Source: Xenophilus aerolatus (GTDB lineage: Bacteria; Pseudomonadota; Gammaproteobacteria; Burkholderiales; Burkholderiaceae_C). Taken from it: a stretch of 64,000 nucleotides of DNA. Position 1 is the stretch's first letter. Each line of letters opens with the position of its first letter. Location: assembly GCA_029968055.1 (NCBI GenBank), contig JASCNX010000002.1, positions 310,001 to 374,000 of the forward strand, written 5' to 3'. Shown here piece after piece: positions 43,377 through 51,434 of this stretch. The notes below the pieces were generated by a model that was not told the DNA's origin, did no database searches, and worked only from the letters and a program-made list of their open reading frames with translations. A program made the position numbers and the translations under genes.

Positions 43377-46334
43377 TCATTTGGCCAGGTGCTTGCCCAG
43401 CAGGCCGGCGAGTTCGAACATGGTCGCGCTGGGCTTGCCGAAGACGGCCTGCAGCTTCGCGTCGGCACGGATGCTGCGCTTGTCCGCCGGGTCCTGCAGG
43501 CCCTGGGCCTTGATGTAGTCCCACAGCTTCTTGGTCGCCTCGGTGCGCAGCACCGGCTCGTTGCCGATCACGGCCGCGAGCTCGGCGCTGGGCGTGAGGC
43601 CCGTGCCGGCCGTGGCCTTGCGCGGCGCCTTCGGAGCCGCCGACTTCTTGGCGGCAGGTGCGCTCCTGGCCGCCGGCGCCTTCTTGGCCGCTGCGGTCTT
43701 CTTCGCCGGCGCTGCCTTGGCTGCGAAGGTCTTGCGCGGGGGGAACTTGCTGGTGCGGGGCTCGAACTCGAAGGTCACCTTGCCCTCCTCGGCGTTCCAC
43801 ACCAGGAAGGCCTTGAAGGTGCGGCGCGTGCGCATGCTGACGAACTTGTCGAGCAGGTCGGTCTTGCCCTCGGCCAGCAGCTTGCGCACCTGCTCGGGCT
43901 CCACCGGCTGCTGCAGGATCACCTTGCCGGTCTTGAAGTCGCAGCTCGGCACCGCCTGCTGCGGCGTCGGCACCGAGTGCTCGCAGATGTAGTTCGCACC
44001 GAACTCGAACACGCGGCCCTTGCACTTGGGGCAGGGCCCCAGGCTCTCCTGGCCGCTGAGGTCGACGATCTCGCCCGTCTCGGCCGGGTCCTTGCCATCG
44101 TCGCCGAAGTCGAATTCCAGCTTCCAGTTCTTGTCCTCGTCGCTGTAGGCCAGGCGGATCTCGGCCACGAAGGGCCAGCCGGCCTTGGAGCGGAAGCCTT
44201 CCAGCGGGCCGATGTGCTTGTCGCGCACCAGCTGCTCGGCTTCGGCGACCTCGAAGGTGCGGCCCGCGGGCGACTTCGTGAAGGAAAAGCCGCAGGCGTC
44301 GGTGCCGTTGCCCGACTTGCCGGTGCAGGCGTAGCGCCGGTAGTTCTCGCGCACGATGCCGCCGCAGTTGGGGCAGGGCGCCTGGAGCGTCGCGTAGTCG
44401 CCCGGCACCGTGTCGCGGTCGTACTCCTTGGCCTTCTTGACGATGTGCTCGGTCATGGCCGCGATCTCGCGCATGAAGGCGTCGCGGCTGAGCTGGCCCT
44501 TTTCCATCTGTGCGAGCTTGTATTCCCACTCGCCCGTCAGTTCGGCCTTGGACAGTTCCTCCACGCCCAGGCCGCGCAGCAGCGTCATGAGCTGGAAGGC
44601 CTTGGCGGTGGGGATGAGCTCGCGGCCTTCGCGCAGCATGTACTTCTCGTTGAGCAGGCCTTCGATGATGGCGGCGCGCGTGGCCGGCGTGCCCAGGCCC
44701 TTCTCCTGCATGGCCTCGCGCAGCTCGTCGTCGTCGATGGTCTTGCCGGCGCCTTCCATGGCGCCCAGCAGCGTCGCTTCGGAATAGCGGGCCGGCGGGC
44801 GCGTCTTCAGGCCCTTGGGTTCCACCGATTCGACCTTCACCCGCTCGCCCGGCTTCACCGGCACCAGGTTCTTGCCGTCCTTCTCGTCGTCCTCGCTCAC
44901 GGCTTCCTTGCCGTAGATGGCCATCCAGCCCGGCCTCACCAGCACCTTGCCGTCGGAGCGGAAGGCGTACTTCTTCGCATCGCGCTCGACCGTCGAGATG
45001 CGCGTCGTGACCTGGAACTCGGCGCTGGGGAAGAACACCGACAGGAAGCGCCGCACCACGAAGTCGTACAGGCGCTGTTCCGCGTCCGACAGGCCGCTGG
45101 GCGCCTGCAGCGTGGGGATGATCGCGAAGTGGTCCGACACCTTGGCGTTGTCGAAGATGCGCTTGCTCGGCTTGACATAGTTGCCGTCGATCGCCTGCTG
45201 CGCGAAGGGCGCCAGGTGCTTCATGCCGCTCGCGGCCAGCATGCCCATCGTCTGCTTGACCACGGGCAGGTAGTCCTCGGGCAGCGCGCGCGAGTCGGTC
45301 CGCGGGTAGGTCAGCGCCTTGTGGCGTTCGTACAGCGACTGGGCCAGCGCCAGCGTGGTCTTGGCCGAGAAGCCGAAGCGGCTGTTGGCCTCGCGCTGCA
45401 GCGAGGTCAGGTCGAACAGCAGCGGCGAAGCCTGGGTCGTCGGCTTGCTTTCTTCCGTGACCGTCGCGGGCTGGCCGCGGGCCGCGTCGGCAATGGCACG
45501 CGCCTCGGCCTCGCTCCACACGCGGTCGGCGCGCTGCTCGGGGTCGGGTTCGCCGTTGGGAAGCAGCGGCGCGCCGGCCTTCTTCCAGGCCGGATCGAAA
45601 TACCGGCCAGGGTACTGGCCGGCCTCGGCACCGAAGATGCCGTGGATTTCCCAGTAGTCGCGGCTCACGAACTTGCGGATCTGCTCCTCGCGCTCCACCA
45701 CCACCGACAGCGTGGGCGTCTGCACCCGGCCCACCGTGGTGAGGAAGAAGCCGCCGTCGCGCGAGTTGAAGGCCGTCATGGCCCGCGTGCCGTTGATGCC
45801 CACCAGCCAGTCGGCCTCGGAGCGCGAACGCGCGGCGTCGGCCAGGCCCTGCATCTGCTGCTCGGTGCGCAGCGAGTCGAAGCCGTCGCGGATGGCCTGC
45901 GGCGTCATCGACTGCAGCCACAGCCGCCGCACCGGCTTGCCCAGCGGCTTGGCGCCGCCGGCGTACTGCTCGATCAGGCGGAAGATCAGTTCGCCCTCGC
46001 GGCCCGCGTCGCAGGCGTTGATGAGTTGCGTCACGTCCTTGCGCTTGGCCTGCTTGACCACCGCGTTCAGGCGCGTCTTGGTCTTGTCCACCGGCTTGAG
46101 GTCGAAATGCGGCGGGATCACGGGCAGGTGGGCGAAGCTCCACTTGCCGCGCTTGACGTCGTACTGCTCGGGGGCCTGGATCTCCACCAGGTGGCCCACG
46201 GCGCTGGTCACCACGTACTGCTCGTTCTCGAAATGCTCGTCGTGCTTGTCGAACTTGCCGGCCACCGGCGTGAGCGCGCGCACGATGTCCTGCGCCACCG
46301 AGGGCTTCTCCGCTATCACCAAAGTCTTCGTCAT
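43377..46334 (-). CDS. topB: DNA topoisomerase III with lysine/alanine linker and SWIB tail
   Basis: A 985-aa type IA topoisomerase. Toprim motif is ACDAGREGELIF; catalytic Tyr is in ALTYPRTDSR. Four-Cys pairs in CPNCGG and CPKCKG suggest zinc-binding segments at the C-terminal half. Residues about 845-890 are a Lys/Ala/Pro-rich linker like histone H1 tails. The last 80 residues are a SWIB domain (LTPSAELAAVIG, TKKLWDYIKAQGLQDP). It relaxes and decatenates DNA at forks; SWIB is a chromatin-type module also known from chlamydial topoisomerase I. ATG 46334 was chosen because MTKTLVIAEKPSVAQ is the family start. Confidence 0.9.
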   Translation of the reverse strand: MTKTLVIAEKPSVAQDIVRALTPVAGKFDKHDEHFENEQYVVTSAVGHLVEIQAPEQYDVKRGKWSFAHLPVIPPHFDLKPVDKTKTRLNAVVKQAKRKDVTQLINACDAGREGELIFRLIEQYAGGAKPLGKPVRRLWLQSMTPQAIRDGFDSLRTEQQMQGLADAARSRSEADWLVGINGTRAMTAFNSRDGGFFLTTVGRVQTPTLSVVVEREEQIRKFVSRDYWEIHGIFGAEAGQYPGRYFDPAWKKAGAPLLPNGEPDPEQRADRVWSEAEARAIADAARGQPATVTEESKPTTQASPLLFDLTSLQREANSRFGFSAKTTLALAQSLYERHKALTYPRTDSRALPEDYLPVVKQTMGMLAASGMKHLAPFAQQAIDGNYVKPSKRIFDNAKVSDHFAIIPTLQAPSGLSDAEQRLYDFVVRRFLSVFFPSAEFQVTTRISTVERDAKKYAFRSDGKVLVRPGWMAIYGKEAVSEDDEKDGKNLVPVKPGERVKVESVEPKGLKTRPPARYSEATLLGAMEGAGKTIDDDELREAMQEKGLGTPATRAAIIEGLLNEKYMLREGRELIPTAKAFQLMTLLRGLGVEELSKAELTGEWEYKLAQMEKGQLSRDAFMREIAAMTEHIVKKAKEYDRDTVPGDYATLQAPCPNCGGIVRENYRRYACTGKSGNGTDACGFSFTKSPAGRTFEVAEAEQLVRDKHIGPLEGFRSKAGWPFVAEIRLAYSDEDKNWKLEFDFGDDGKDPAETGEIVDLSGQESLGPCPKCKGRVFEFGANYICEHSVPTPQQAVPSCDFKTGKVILQQPVEPEQVRKLLAEGKTDLLDKFVSMRTRRTFKAFLVWNAEEGKVTFEFEPRTSKFPPRKTFAAKAAPAKKTAAAKKAPAARSAPAAKKSAAPKAPRKATAGTGLTPSAELAAVIGNEPVLRTEATKKLWDYIKAQGLQDPADKRSIRADAKLQAVFGKPSATMFELAGLLGKHLAK

Positions 46335-46436
46335 CAGGGGTCTCTCAACGGTTCGCCCCGGCCTGCGCGGGCCGGCCCCTCGTGGGGGCGGGCGTCGCCG
46401 GCAGGGCACCGGGGGCTCTCTATACTCTGCGCCTCT

Positions 46437-46489
46437 CGCGCGTGCACACGCACGTACGTACGTGTGTACACGCGCGCATGTGTGCATAT
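46437..46489. other. 53-bp alternating purine-pyrimidine tract (Z-DNA candidate)
   Basis: From C46437 to T46489 the strand alternates pyrimidine-purine without a break. It contains CGCGCG, GTGCACACGCACG, ACGTACGTACGT and GTGTACAC; CACGTACGTACGTG is a perfect palindrome. Such tracts form left-handed Z-DNA under negative supercoiling and can extrude cruciforms. It lies between the divergent topB (start 46334) and SET gene (start 46511). Confidence 0.85.
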
Positions 46490-46510
46490 TCAAACTATCA
46501 GAACTCGGCG

Positions 46511-47128
46511 ATGCCTTCCAAATCCCCTTCCTCGCCATCGACTTCGCCGCCCGCGGGCGGCCGCCGCATCCAGACGAGGCGCTCGGGGGTCCACGGCAAC
46601 GGGGTGTTCGCCGTGCAGGACATCGCCGAGGGCGAGCGGCTGATCGAATACAAGGGCGAGGTCATCGACTGGGAAGAGGCGCTGCGCCGCCACCCGCACG
46701 ACCCGGCCCAGCCCAACCACACCTTCTACTTCCACATCGATGACGAGCGTGTGATCGATGGCGGCGTGAAGGGCAACGCCGCACGCTGGATCAACCATTC
46801 CTGCGAGCCGAACTGCGAGGCCGACGAAGAGGGCGGCCGCATCTTCATCAAGGCGCTGCGCGACATCGCGGCCGGCGAGGAACTGAACTACGACTACGGC
46901 CTCGTGATCGACGAGCCCTACACGCCGCAGCTGCTGGCCGACTTCCCCTGCTGGTGCGGCTCGGCGAATTGCCGCGGCACGCTGCTCTCGCCCAAGGACG
47001 ACGACGTGCCGGGCAAGAAGAAGAACAAAAAGAAGAAGAGCAAGGACAAGGGCAAGGGCAAGGACGCGAAGGCCGGCAAGAAGGACAAGAAGAAGAAAAA
47101 CAAGGGCGGGAAAGGCAAGGGCGGCTGA
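46511..47128 (+). CDS. SET-domain protein lysine methyltransferase
   Basis: A 205-aa bacterial SET protein. SAM/lysine-site motifs: RWINHSCEPNCEA, EELNYDYG and post-SET CWCGSANCRG (three zinc-binding cysteines). It would transfer methyl from SAM to protein lysine. Residues about 158-205 are a polylysine/glycine tail (KKKNKKKKSKDKGKGK), which could bind DNA or RNA or be its own substrate. Divergent from topB, whose product has a histone-like lysine-rich segment. ATG 46511 is not strongly supported by a ribosome binding site, but the SET fold starts soon after. Confidence 0.87.
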   Translation: MPSKSPSSPSTSPPAGGRRIQTRRSGVHGNGVFAVQDIAEGERLIEYKGEVIDWEEALRRHPHDPAQPNHTFYFHIDDERVIDGGVKGNAARWINHSCEPNCEADEEGGRIFIKALRDIAAGEELNYDYGLVIDEPYTPQLLADFPCWCGSANCRGTLLSPKDDDVPGKKKNKKKKSKDKGKGKDAKAGKKDKKKKNKGGKGKGG

Positions 47129-47941
47129 TTGAGCGCCTGGACGCCCGCCGCCGTCGATGCGCTGCGCCACGCGCTGGCCGTGCACGAACCCGCCATGGCC
47201 GTCGAGGCCGTGGACGCCATCGATTCGACCAACACCGAGCTCATGCGCCGCGCGCGGGCGGGCGACGCCCGGCCCGTGCTCCTCGTGGCCGAGCGCCAGA
47301 CCGCCGGGCGCGGCCGCCTCGGCCGCAACTGGCAGAGCGCCCAGGCCGCGGTCGACCCGGCCGCGTCGCTGACCTTTTCGCTGGCGCTGCCGCTGGCGCC
47401 GCAGGACTGGTCGGGCCTGTCGCTGGCCGTGGGCGTGAGCGTGGCCGAGTCGCTCGACCCCGACGGGGCGGCCGGCGTGAAGCTCAAGTGGCCCAACGAC
47501 CTGTGGGTGGCCGATCGCAAGCTGGCCGGCATCCTGATCGAGACCGCATCGCTGCCGGGCGCCGCCGCCACCGAGCGCCAGGTGGTCATCGGCATCGGGC
47601 TGAACGTCGGCGCGCGCGACGGCGACGCCATGCGCACGCCGCCGGCCTGGCTGCGGCAATGGCAGCCCGGGGCCACGCCGCAGCAGGCGCTGGCGGCACT
47701 GGCGCCCCCGCTGCTGGCCGAGTTGCTGCGCTTCGCGTCGCAGGGCTTCGCGCCGGTGCTGCCGCGCTTTGCGGCGCGCGATGCGTTGCGCGGGCGCGAG
47801 GTGGTGCTCAGCGACGGGCAGGCCGGCCTGTGCGAAGGCGTCGGCCCCGGCGGCGAGCTGCGCGTGCGCACGCCGGCCGGCGTGCAGGCCATCCACAGCT
47901 CGGAGGTCAGCGTCCGGCCCCGTGGCATGGCGCTGCCCTGA
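47129..47941 (+). CDS. birA: Biotin--[acetyl-CoA-carboxylase] ligase
   Basis: A 270-aa biotin protein ligase that attaches biotin to the carboxyl carrier of acetyl-CoA carboxylase. Motifs: GRGRLGRNW (biotinyl-AMP loop), KWPNDLWV, and the C-terminal RGREVVLSDG domain. No N-terminal helix-turn-helix, so it is not a repressor. It begins at TTG directly after the SET stop (TGATTG), suggesting coupled translation; I see no better start. Confidence 0.85.
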   Translation: MSAWTPAAVDALRHALAVHEPAMAVEAVDAIDSTNTELMRRARAGDARPVLLVAERQTAGRGRLGRNWQSAQAAVDPAASLTFSLALPLAPQDWSGLSLAVGVSVAESLDPDGAAGVKLKWPNDLWVADRKLAGILIETASLPGAAATERQVVIGIGLNVGARDGDAMRTPPAWLRQWQPGATPQQALAALAPPLLAELLRFASQGFAPVLPRFAARDALRGREVVLSDGQAGLCEGVGPGGELRVRTPAGVQAIHSSEVSVRPRGMALP

Positions 47942-47964
47942 AGCGCCGGCTGCACAATCCCGCC

Positions 47965-48198
47965 ATGGCCCTGCGTCTGCTGATCGCCGTCCTTGTCGTT
48001 GCCAACATCGGCTACTGGCTGTGGTCGCTCGGCGCGTCGACCGAAGCGGCCGACCGCGAGCCGCAGCGCCTGGGCCAGCAGATCCGGCCGGAACTGGTGG
48101 AACTGCGGCCCTTGCCCGCCGCCGCACCCACCCCGCCCGCCTCCGCCGCTGCCGCCGACGCGCCCACCTCGGGCACGCCGCCCGCCACGACGCCCTGA
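47965..48198 (+). CDS. Small membrane protein, truncated SPOR-like N-terminus
   Basis: A 77-aa protein with one N-terminal membrane helix (LLIAVLVVANIGYWLW) and a Pro/Ala-rich periplasmic tail. The helix plus REPQRLGQQIRPE resembles the start of SPOR-domain proteins that follow birA in many Burkholderiales, but the SPOR domain is missing. It could be a natural short relative or a deletion product. Starts 24 bp after birA. Confidence 0.65.
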   Translation: MALRLLIAVLVVANIGYWLWSLGASTEAADREPQRLGQQIRPELVELRPLPAAAPTPPASAAAADAPTSGTPPATTP

Positions 48199-48201
48199 GC
48201 C

Positions 48202-49761
48202 TCAGTCCGGCGCGGTGTCGAAGCGCACCGTGACGCGCGTGCCCGGTGGGTGCTGCCCCGGGTGCGCATCCTCCAGCTCGACCCGCGCACGGTGCTGGCC
48301 CGCGATCTCGCGCACGATCGGCAGTCCCAGTCCGGAGCCGTCGGCCTCGTTGCCCAGCACACGGTAGAAGGGCTCGAAGACCAGTTCCCGGTCGGCCTCG
48401 GCGATGCCCGGGCCGGTGTCCTCCACTTGCAGCAGCAGCACGTGGCCGAAAGGATCGGCGAGCACGTGGGCGGTGATCACGCCCGGCCGCTCGGGCGACG
48501 AGGGCGTGTAGTTGATCGCGTTGTCCAGCAGGTTGCGGATCAGCTCGCGCAGCAGCGTGGCGTTGCCCTGCAGCTCCACGCCGCGGGCGCCGGGCTGCGC
48601 GCCGTCGTAGCCCAGGTCCAGCGAGCGTTCCATCGCGCGCGGCAGCATCTCGCGCACCACCTCGATCGTCAGCCGCGCCAGGTCGCAGGGCTGGCGCGTC
48701 AGCGTGCCCACGCCGCCCTCGGCCCGCGCCAGCGCCAGCAGCTGGTTCACCGTGTGGGTGGCGCGGATGCTCGCGCGCCCGATCTGCTGGAGCGACTTCT
48801 TCAGCTCCTCGGCGTCGGCGTTGTCGCGCTGCGCGAGGTCGGCCTGCATGCGCAGCCCGGCGAGCGGGGTCTTCAGCTGGTGCGCCGCGTCGGCCAGGAA
48901 GCGCTTCTGCGTGGCCATCGAATCGTTCAACTTGCCCAGCAGCTCGTTGACCGACGAGACCAGCGGCACCACCTCCAGCGGCACGGCCGACTCTTCCAGC
49001 GGGCTCAGGTCGTCGGGGCGGCGTTCGCGGATGCGCGCCTCCACCGCGGACAGCGGCTTGATGCCGCGCACCAGCGCCAGCCAGATCAGCAGCACCGCCA
49101 GCGGCAGGATGGCGAACTGTGGCAGCAGCACGCCCTTGATGATCTCGGTGGCCAGCACGGACTGCTTCTCGCGCGTCTCGGCCACCTGCACCAGCACCAG
49201 CCCGCGCGGCCGCGGTGCGGCCCCCGCCAGGTCGGCCAGCGCGCCGGTGGCGTCGCCATCGACCTGCTGCAGGGCGAAGGCGGCCCCGGCACCCGGCCCG
49301 GCGGCGGGCGGGCGTGCCGCATCGGAGGCCTGGTCGCCGAGCTCGAGCCACAGGTAGGCCACCCGCACCGGCTGGCCGCGCATGTGGGCATCGCGCAGGT
49401 AGGCCACGCCGGGGACCGGACGTTCCTCGGTGCTGGGCCCGGGCAGGTCGCTGTCGCCCGCGATGGCATCGCCGGCGCTGTCGAGGATCTGGAAATAGAC
49501 GTGGTCGGCGTCGTCGCCGCGCAGCAGTTCGCGCAGCGCCACCGGGGGCACGAAGGGCGTGCCGGGCGGCTCGCGCTGCAGCAGGCGCGCCAGCGTGCGC
49601 ACGTTGTGCTCCAGCGCGCGGTCGTACGGCGAATTGGCAATGCCCTGGGCCACCAGCCAGGTCACGCCGATGCTCACCGGCACCAGCAGCAGCAGCGGCG
49701 TGAGCATCCAGTCCAGGATTTCCCCGAACAGCGATCGCTGGGCGCGCTGGAAGATTTTCAT
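48202..49761 (-). CDS. Sensor histidine kinase (TctE-like)
   Basis: A 519-aa membrane kinase. Two helices (residues 20-42 and 226-246) bracket a periplasmic sensor of about 180 aa. HisKA has LADAAHQLKTPLAG with the phospho-His; ATPase motifs are LIRNLLDNAINYTP, VEDTGPGI and GSGLGLPIV. It should phosphorylate the response regulator encoded just upstream (start of that gene at 50662, stop at 49988). A 134-bp inverted-repeat element lies between the two genes. Confidence 0.9.
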   Translation of the reverse strand: MKIFQRAQRSLFGEILDWMLTPLLLLVPVSIGVTWLVAQGIANSPYDRALEHNVRTLARLLQREPPGTPFVPPVALRELLRGDDADHVYFQILDSAGDAIAGDSDLPGPSTEERPVPGVAYLRDAHMRGQPVRVAYLWLELGDQASDAARPPAAGPGAGAAFALQQVDGDATGALADLAGAAPRPRGLVLVQVAETREKQSVLATEIIKGVLLPQFAILPLAVLLIWLALVRGIKPLSAVEARIRERRPDDLSPLEESAVPLEVVPLVSSVNELLGKLNDSMATQKRFLADAAHQLKTPLAGLRMQADLAQRDNADAEELKKSLQQIGRASIRATHTVNQLLALARAEGGVGTLTRQPCDLARLTIEVVREMLPRAMERSLDLGYDGAQPGARGVELQGNATLLRELIRNLLDNAINYTPSSPERPGVITAHVLADPFGHVLLLQVEDTGPGIAEADRELVFEPFYRVLGNEADGSGLGLPIVREIAGQHRARVELEDAHPGQHPPGTRVTVRFDTAPD

Positions 49762-49840
49762 GGGTCAGATCGGGCTGTAGCGCCGCTGGAAGGTGCGGTG
49801 GCGGCGACGCAAGTTGTAGCAAGTCGGCTGTTCTTGAATA

Positions 49841-49974
49841 CGGACTTCCGGACGCAGAGGACGCAGAAGTCGCGCAGAGAACGCAAAAGATTCAGAAGAA
49901 AAGTTTTCTTGAATTCCTTTTGCGCCTTCTGCGAAACCTTTGCGTCCTCTGCGTCCTCTGCGTCCGGAAGTCCG
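49841..49974. repeat. MITE-like inverted-repeat element, copy 1
   Basis: Terminal arms of 27 bp are perfectly complementary: 49841-49867 (beginning CGGACTTCCGGACGCAGAGG) and 49948-49974. Internally GCAGAG/CTCTGCG runs continue the hairpin. It lies between the response regulator stop and the kinase start; a relative lies at 50697-50808 and a decayed one at 52511-52640. No transposase is present. Confidence 0.8.
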
Positions 49975-49987
49975 CTTTCCTGTTTCG

Positions 49988-50662
49988 TCAGCCCGGAATC
50001 TTTTCCAGGCAGTACCCCAGTCCCCGCACGGTGGCGATGCGGATCGGGCCCTTCTCGATCTTCTTGCGCAGGCGGTGGATGTAGACCTCGATGGCGTTGA
50101 GGCTGACTTCCTCGCCCCACTCGCACAGGCGCTCGACCAGCTGGTCCTTGCTCACCAGCCGGCCCGCGCGCTGCAGCAGCACCTCCAGCAGGCCCAGCTC
50201 GCGCGCCGACAGCTCCACCATCTTGCCGTCGATGGTGGCCACGCGGCCGGCCTGGTCGTACAACAGCGGGCCGTGCTTGATCGCATTGCTGGTGGCGCCC
50301 ATGCCGCGCCGCGTGAGGGCGCGCACGCGCGCCTCCAGCTCCTGCAGCGAAAAGGGCTTGGCCATGTAGTCGTCGGCGCCATGGTCCAGGCCCTTGACGC
50401 GCTCTTCCACCGAATCGGCGGCCGTCAGCACCAGCACCGGCATCTGCGAGCCCCGTGCGCGCAGGCGCTTGAGGATCTCCAGCCCGTGCAACTGGGGCAG
50501 GCCGAGGTCGAGGATCAGCAGGTCGAACTCGGAGTTCGTCAGCAGCGCCGCGTCGGCCTGCGAACCGTTGGCCACGTGGTCCACCGCGGCGCCCGAGGTG
50601 CGCAGGCTGCGCAGCAACGCGTCGGCCAGGACCTGGTCGTCTTCGGCAATGAGGATGCGCAT
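49988..50662 (-). CDS. OmpR/PhoB family response regulator
   Basis: A 224-aa response regulator paired with the kinase ending at 48202. Receiver: acidic E7/D8/D9, phospho-Asp D52 in LILDLGLP and Lys in MAKPFS. C-terminal winged helix: LSARELGLLEVLLQRAGRL and VYIHRLRKKIEKG. ATG 50662 gives the normal N-terminus. Binding targets unknown. It is flanked by inverted-repeat elements on both sides. Confidence 0.9.
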   Translation of the reverse strand: MRILIAEDDQVLADALLRSLRTSGAAVDHVANGSQADAALLTNSEFDLLILDLGLPQLHGLEILKRLRARGSQMPVLVLTAADSVEERVKGLDHGADDYMAKPFSLQELEARVRALTRRGMGATSNAIKHGPLLYDQAGRVATIDGKMVELSARELGLLEVLLQRAGRLVSKDQLVERLCEWGEEVSLNAIEVYIHRLRKKIEKGPIRIATVRGLGYCLEKIPG

Positions 50663-50696
50663 GGGGTGTCTCCGAGGGGTGCGGGATTCTGGAATG

Positions 50697-50808
50697 CGGA
50701 CTGCCGGACGCAGAGGGCGCAAAGGTTACGCAGAGAACGCAGAAAAGTCAGAAGAAATCTTTTGAATTTCTCTTTTGCGACTTTGCGTCCTCTGCGTCCG
50801 GCAGTCCG
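50697..50808. repeat. MITE-like inverted-repeat element, copy 2
   Basis: Arms of 20 bp are perfectly complementary: CGGACTGCCGGACGCAGAGG (50697-50716) and its complement (50789-50808). It is a relative of copy 1, differing in two of the first 20 bases. It lies between the MarR stop and the response regulator start. Confidence 0.8.
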
Positions 50809-50814
50809 TGTTCT

Positions 50815-51288
50815 TCAAGACCCCGCATAGGCCTCCAGCCCCAGCGCCACCACCGTCGCCACCTCCTCGCCCACGCTGGCGCGGAACTCGGCCTCGGCCT
50901 GCGCGACCGAGCGGCGGAAGGCGTCGAGCCAGGCCAGCCCGTCGGGGGTGAAGACGACGCGGCGGACGCGTGCGTCGTGCGGATCGGGCTCGCGCGTGAC
51001 CAGGCCCCAGGCGGCGCACTGGTCGACCAGCGCGGCCATGGCCTGCTTGCTCATGCCGGCGCTCTCGGCCAGGTCGGTGAGGCGCGAGCCGCCGCGTGCC
51101 AGGTGCCGGGTGATGTGGATGTGCGCCGCCGTCACCTGCTGGCGTGCCGCCAGGTTCGACAGCGCCAGCGGCACCTCGACGTCGTGCGCCATGAGTTCGA
51201 ACACGCGGGCATCGAAGCGGCGCATCGCATGGCCCAGCAGGCGGCCCAGGTGGGTCTGGCGCCAGGCGTCGTCGGAGGATGCGGCCAT
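50815..51288 (-). CDS. MarR family transcriptional regulator
   Basis: A 157-aa MarR-type winged helix protein. Helix-turn-helix: TAAHIHITRHLARGGSRLTD with LAESAGMSKQAMAALVD; wing RVRRVVFTPDG. The recognition helix and wing basic residues are intact. Ligand unknown. Start ATG 51288 is followed upstream by a palindrome that fits its own operator. Confidence 0.87.
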   Translation of the reverse strand: MAASSDDAWRQTHLGRLLGHAMRRFDARVFELMAHDVEVPLALSNLAARQQVTAAHIHITRHLARGGSRLTDLAESAGMSKQAMAALVDQCAAWGLVTREPDPHDARVRRVVFTPDGLAWLDAFRRSVAQAEAEFRASVGEEVATVVALGLEAYAGS

Positions 51289-51295
51289 GTGCCAT

Positions 51296-51318
51296 TTTAG
51301 TCAGGCAAACTGACAAAA
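51296..51318. promoter_or_regulatory. Candidate MarR operator
   Basis: GTCAG (51300-51304) and CTGAC (51310-51314) form a perfect 5-bp inverted repeat with a 5-bp spacer, extending to TTTAGTCAG/CTGACAAAA with one mismatch. It sits 8-30 bp upstream of the MarR gene start and about 120 bp from recA. Probably autoregulatory. Confidence 0.65.
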
Positions 51319-51352
51319 AATAGGCTTCCAAGAAAAGTATGAGCCGCTACAT

Positions 51353-51372
51353 TACTGGTCATGCATCCAGCT
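51353..51372 (+). promoter_or_regulatory. Possible LexA/SOS box upstream of recA
   Basis: TACTGGTCATGCATCCAGCT reads as TACTG-N10-CAG, the gamma-proteobacterial SOS box layout. The inner bases do not match the usual TA run, so it is tentative. It lies 62 bp upstream of the recA start, a plausible operator location. Confidence 0.4.
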
Positions 51373-51434
51373 TGTCGTTAATCACAGCTGGATTCGATTC
51401 AAGCCCAACCTGTTGTTTTTCAAGGAGTTTCGAA

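Noticed and set aside
46990-47125. Apparent A/G-rich tandem repeat at the end of the SET gene
   Set aside because: It is the lysine/glycine codon run of the protein tail (AAG/GGC codons), not an independent repeat unit.
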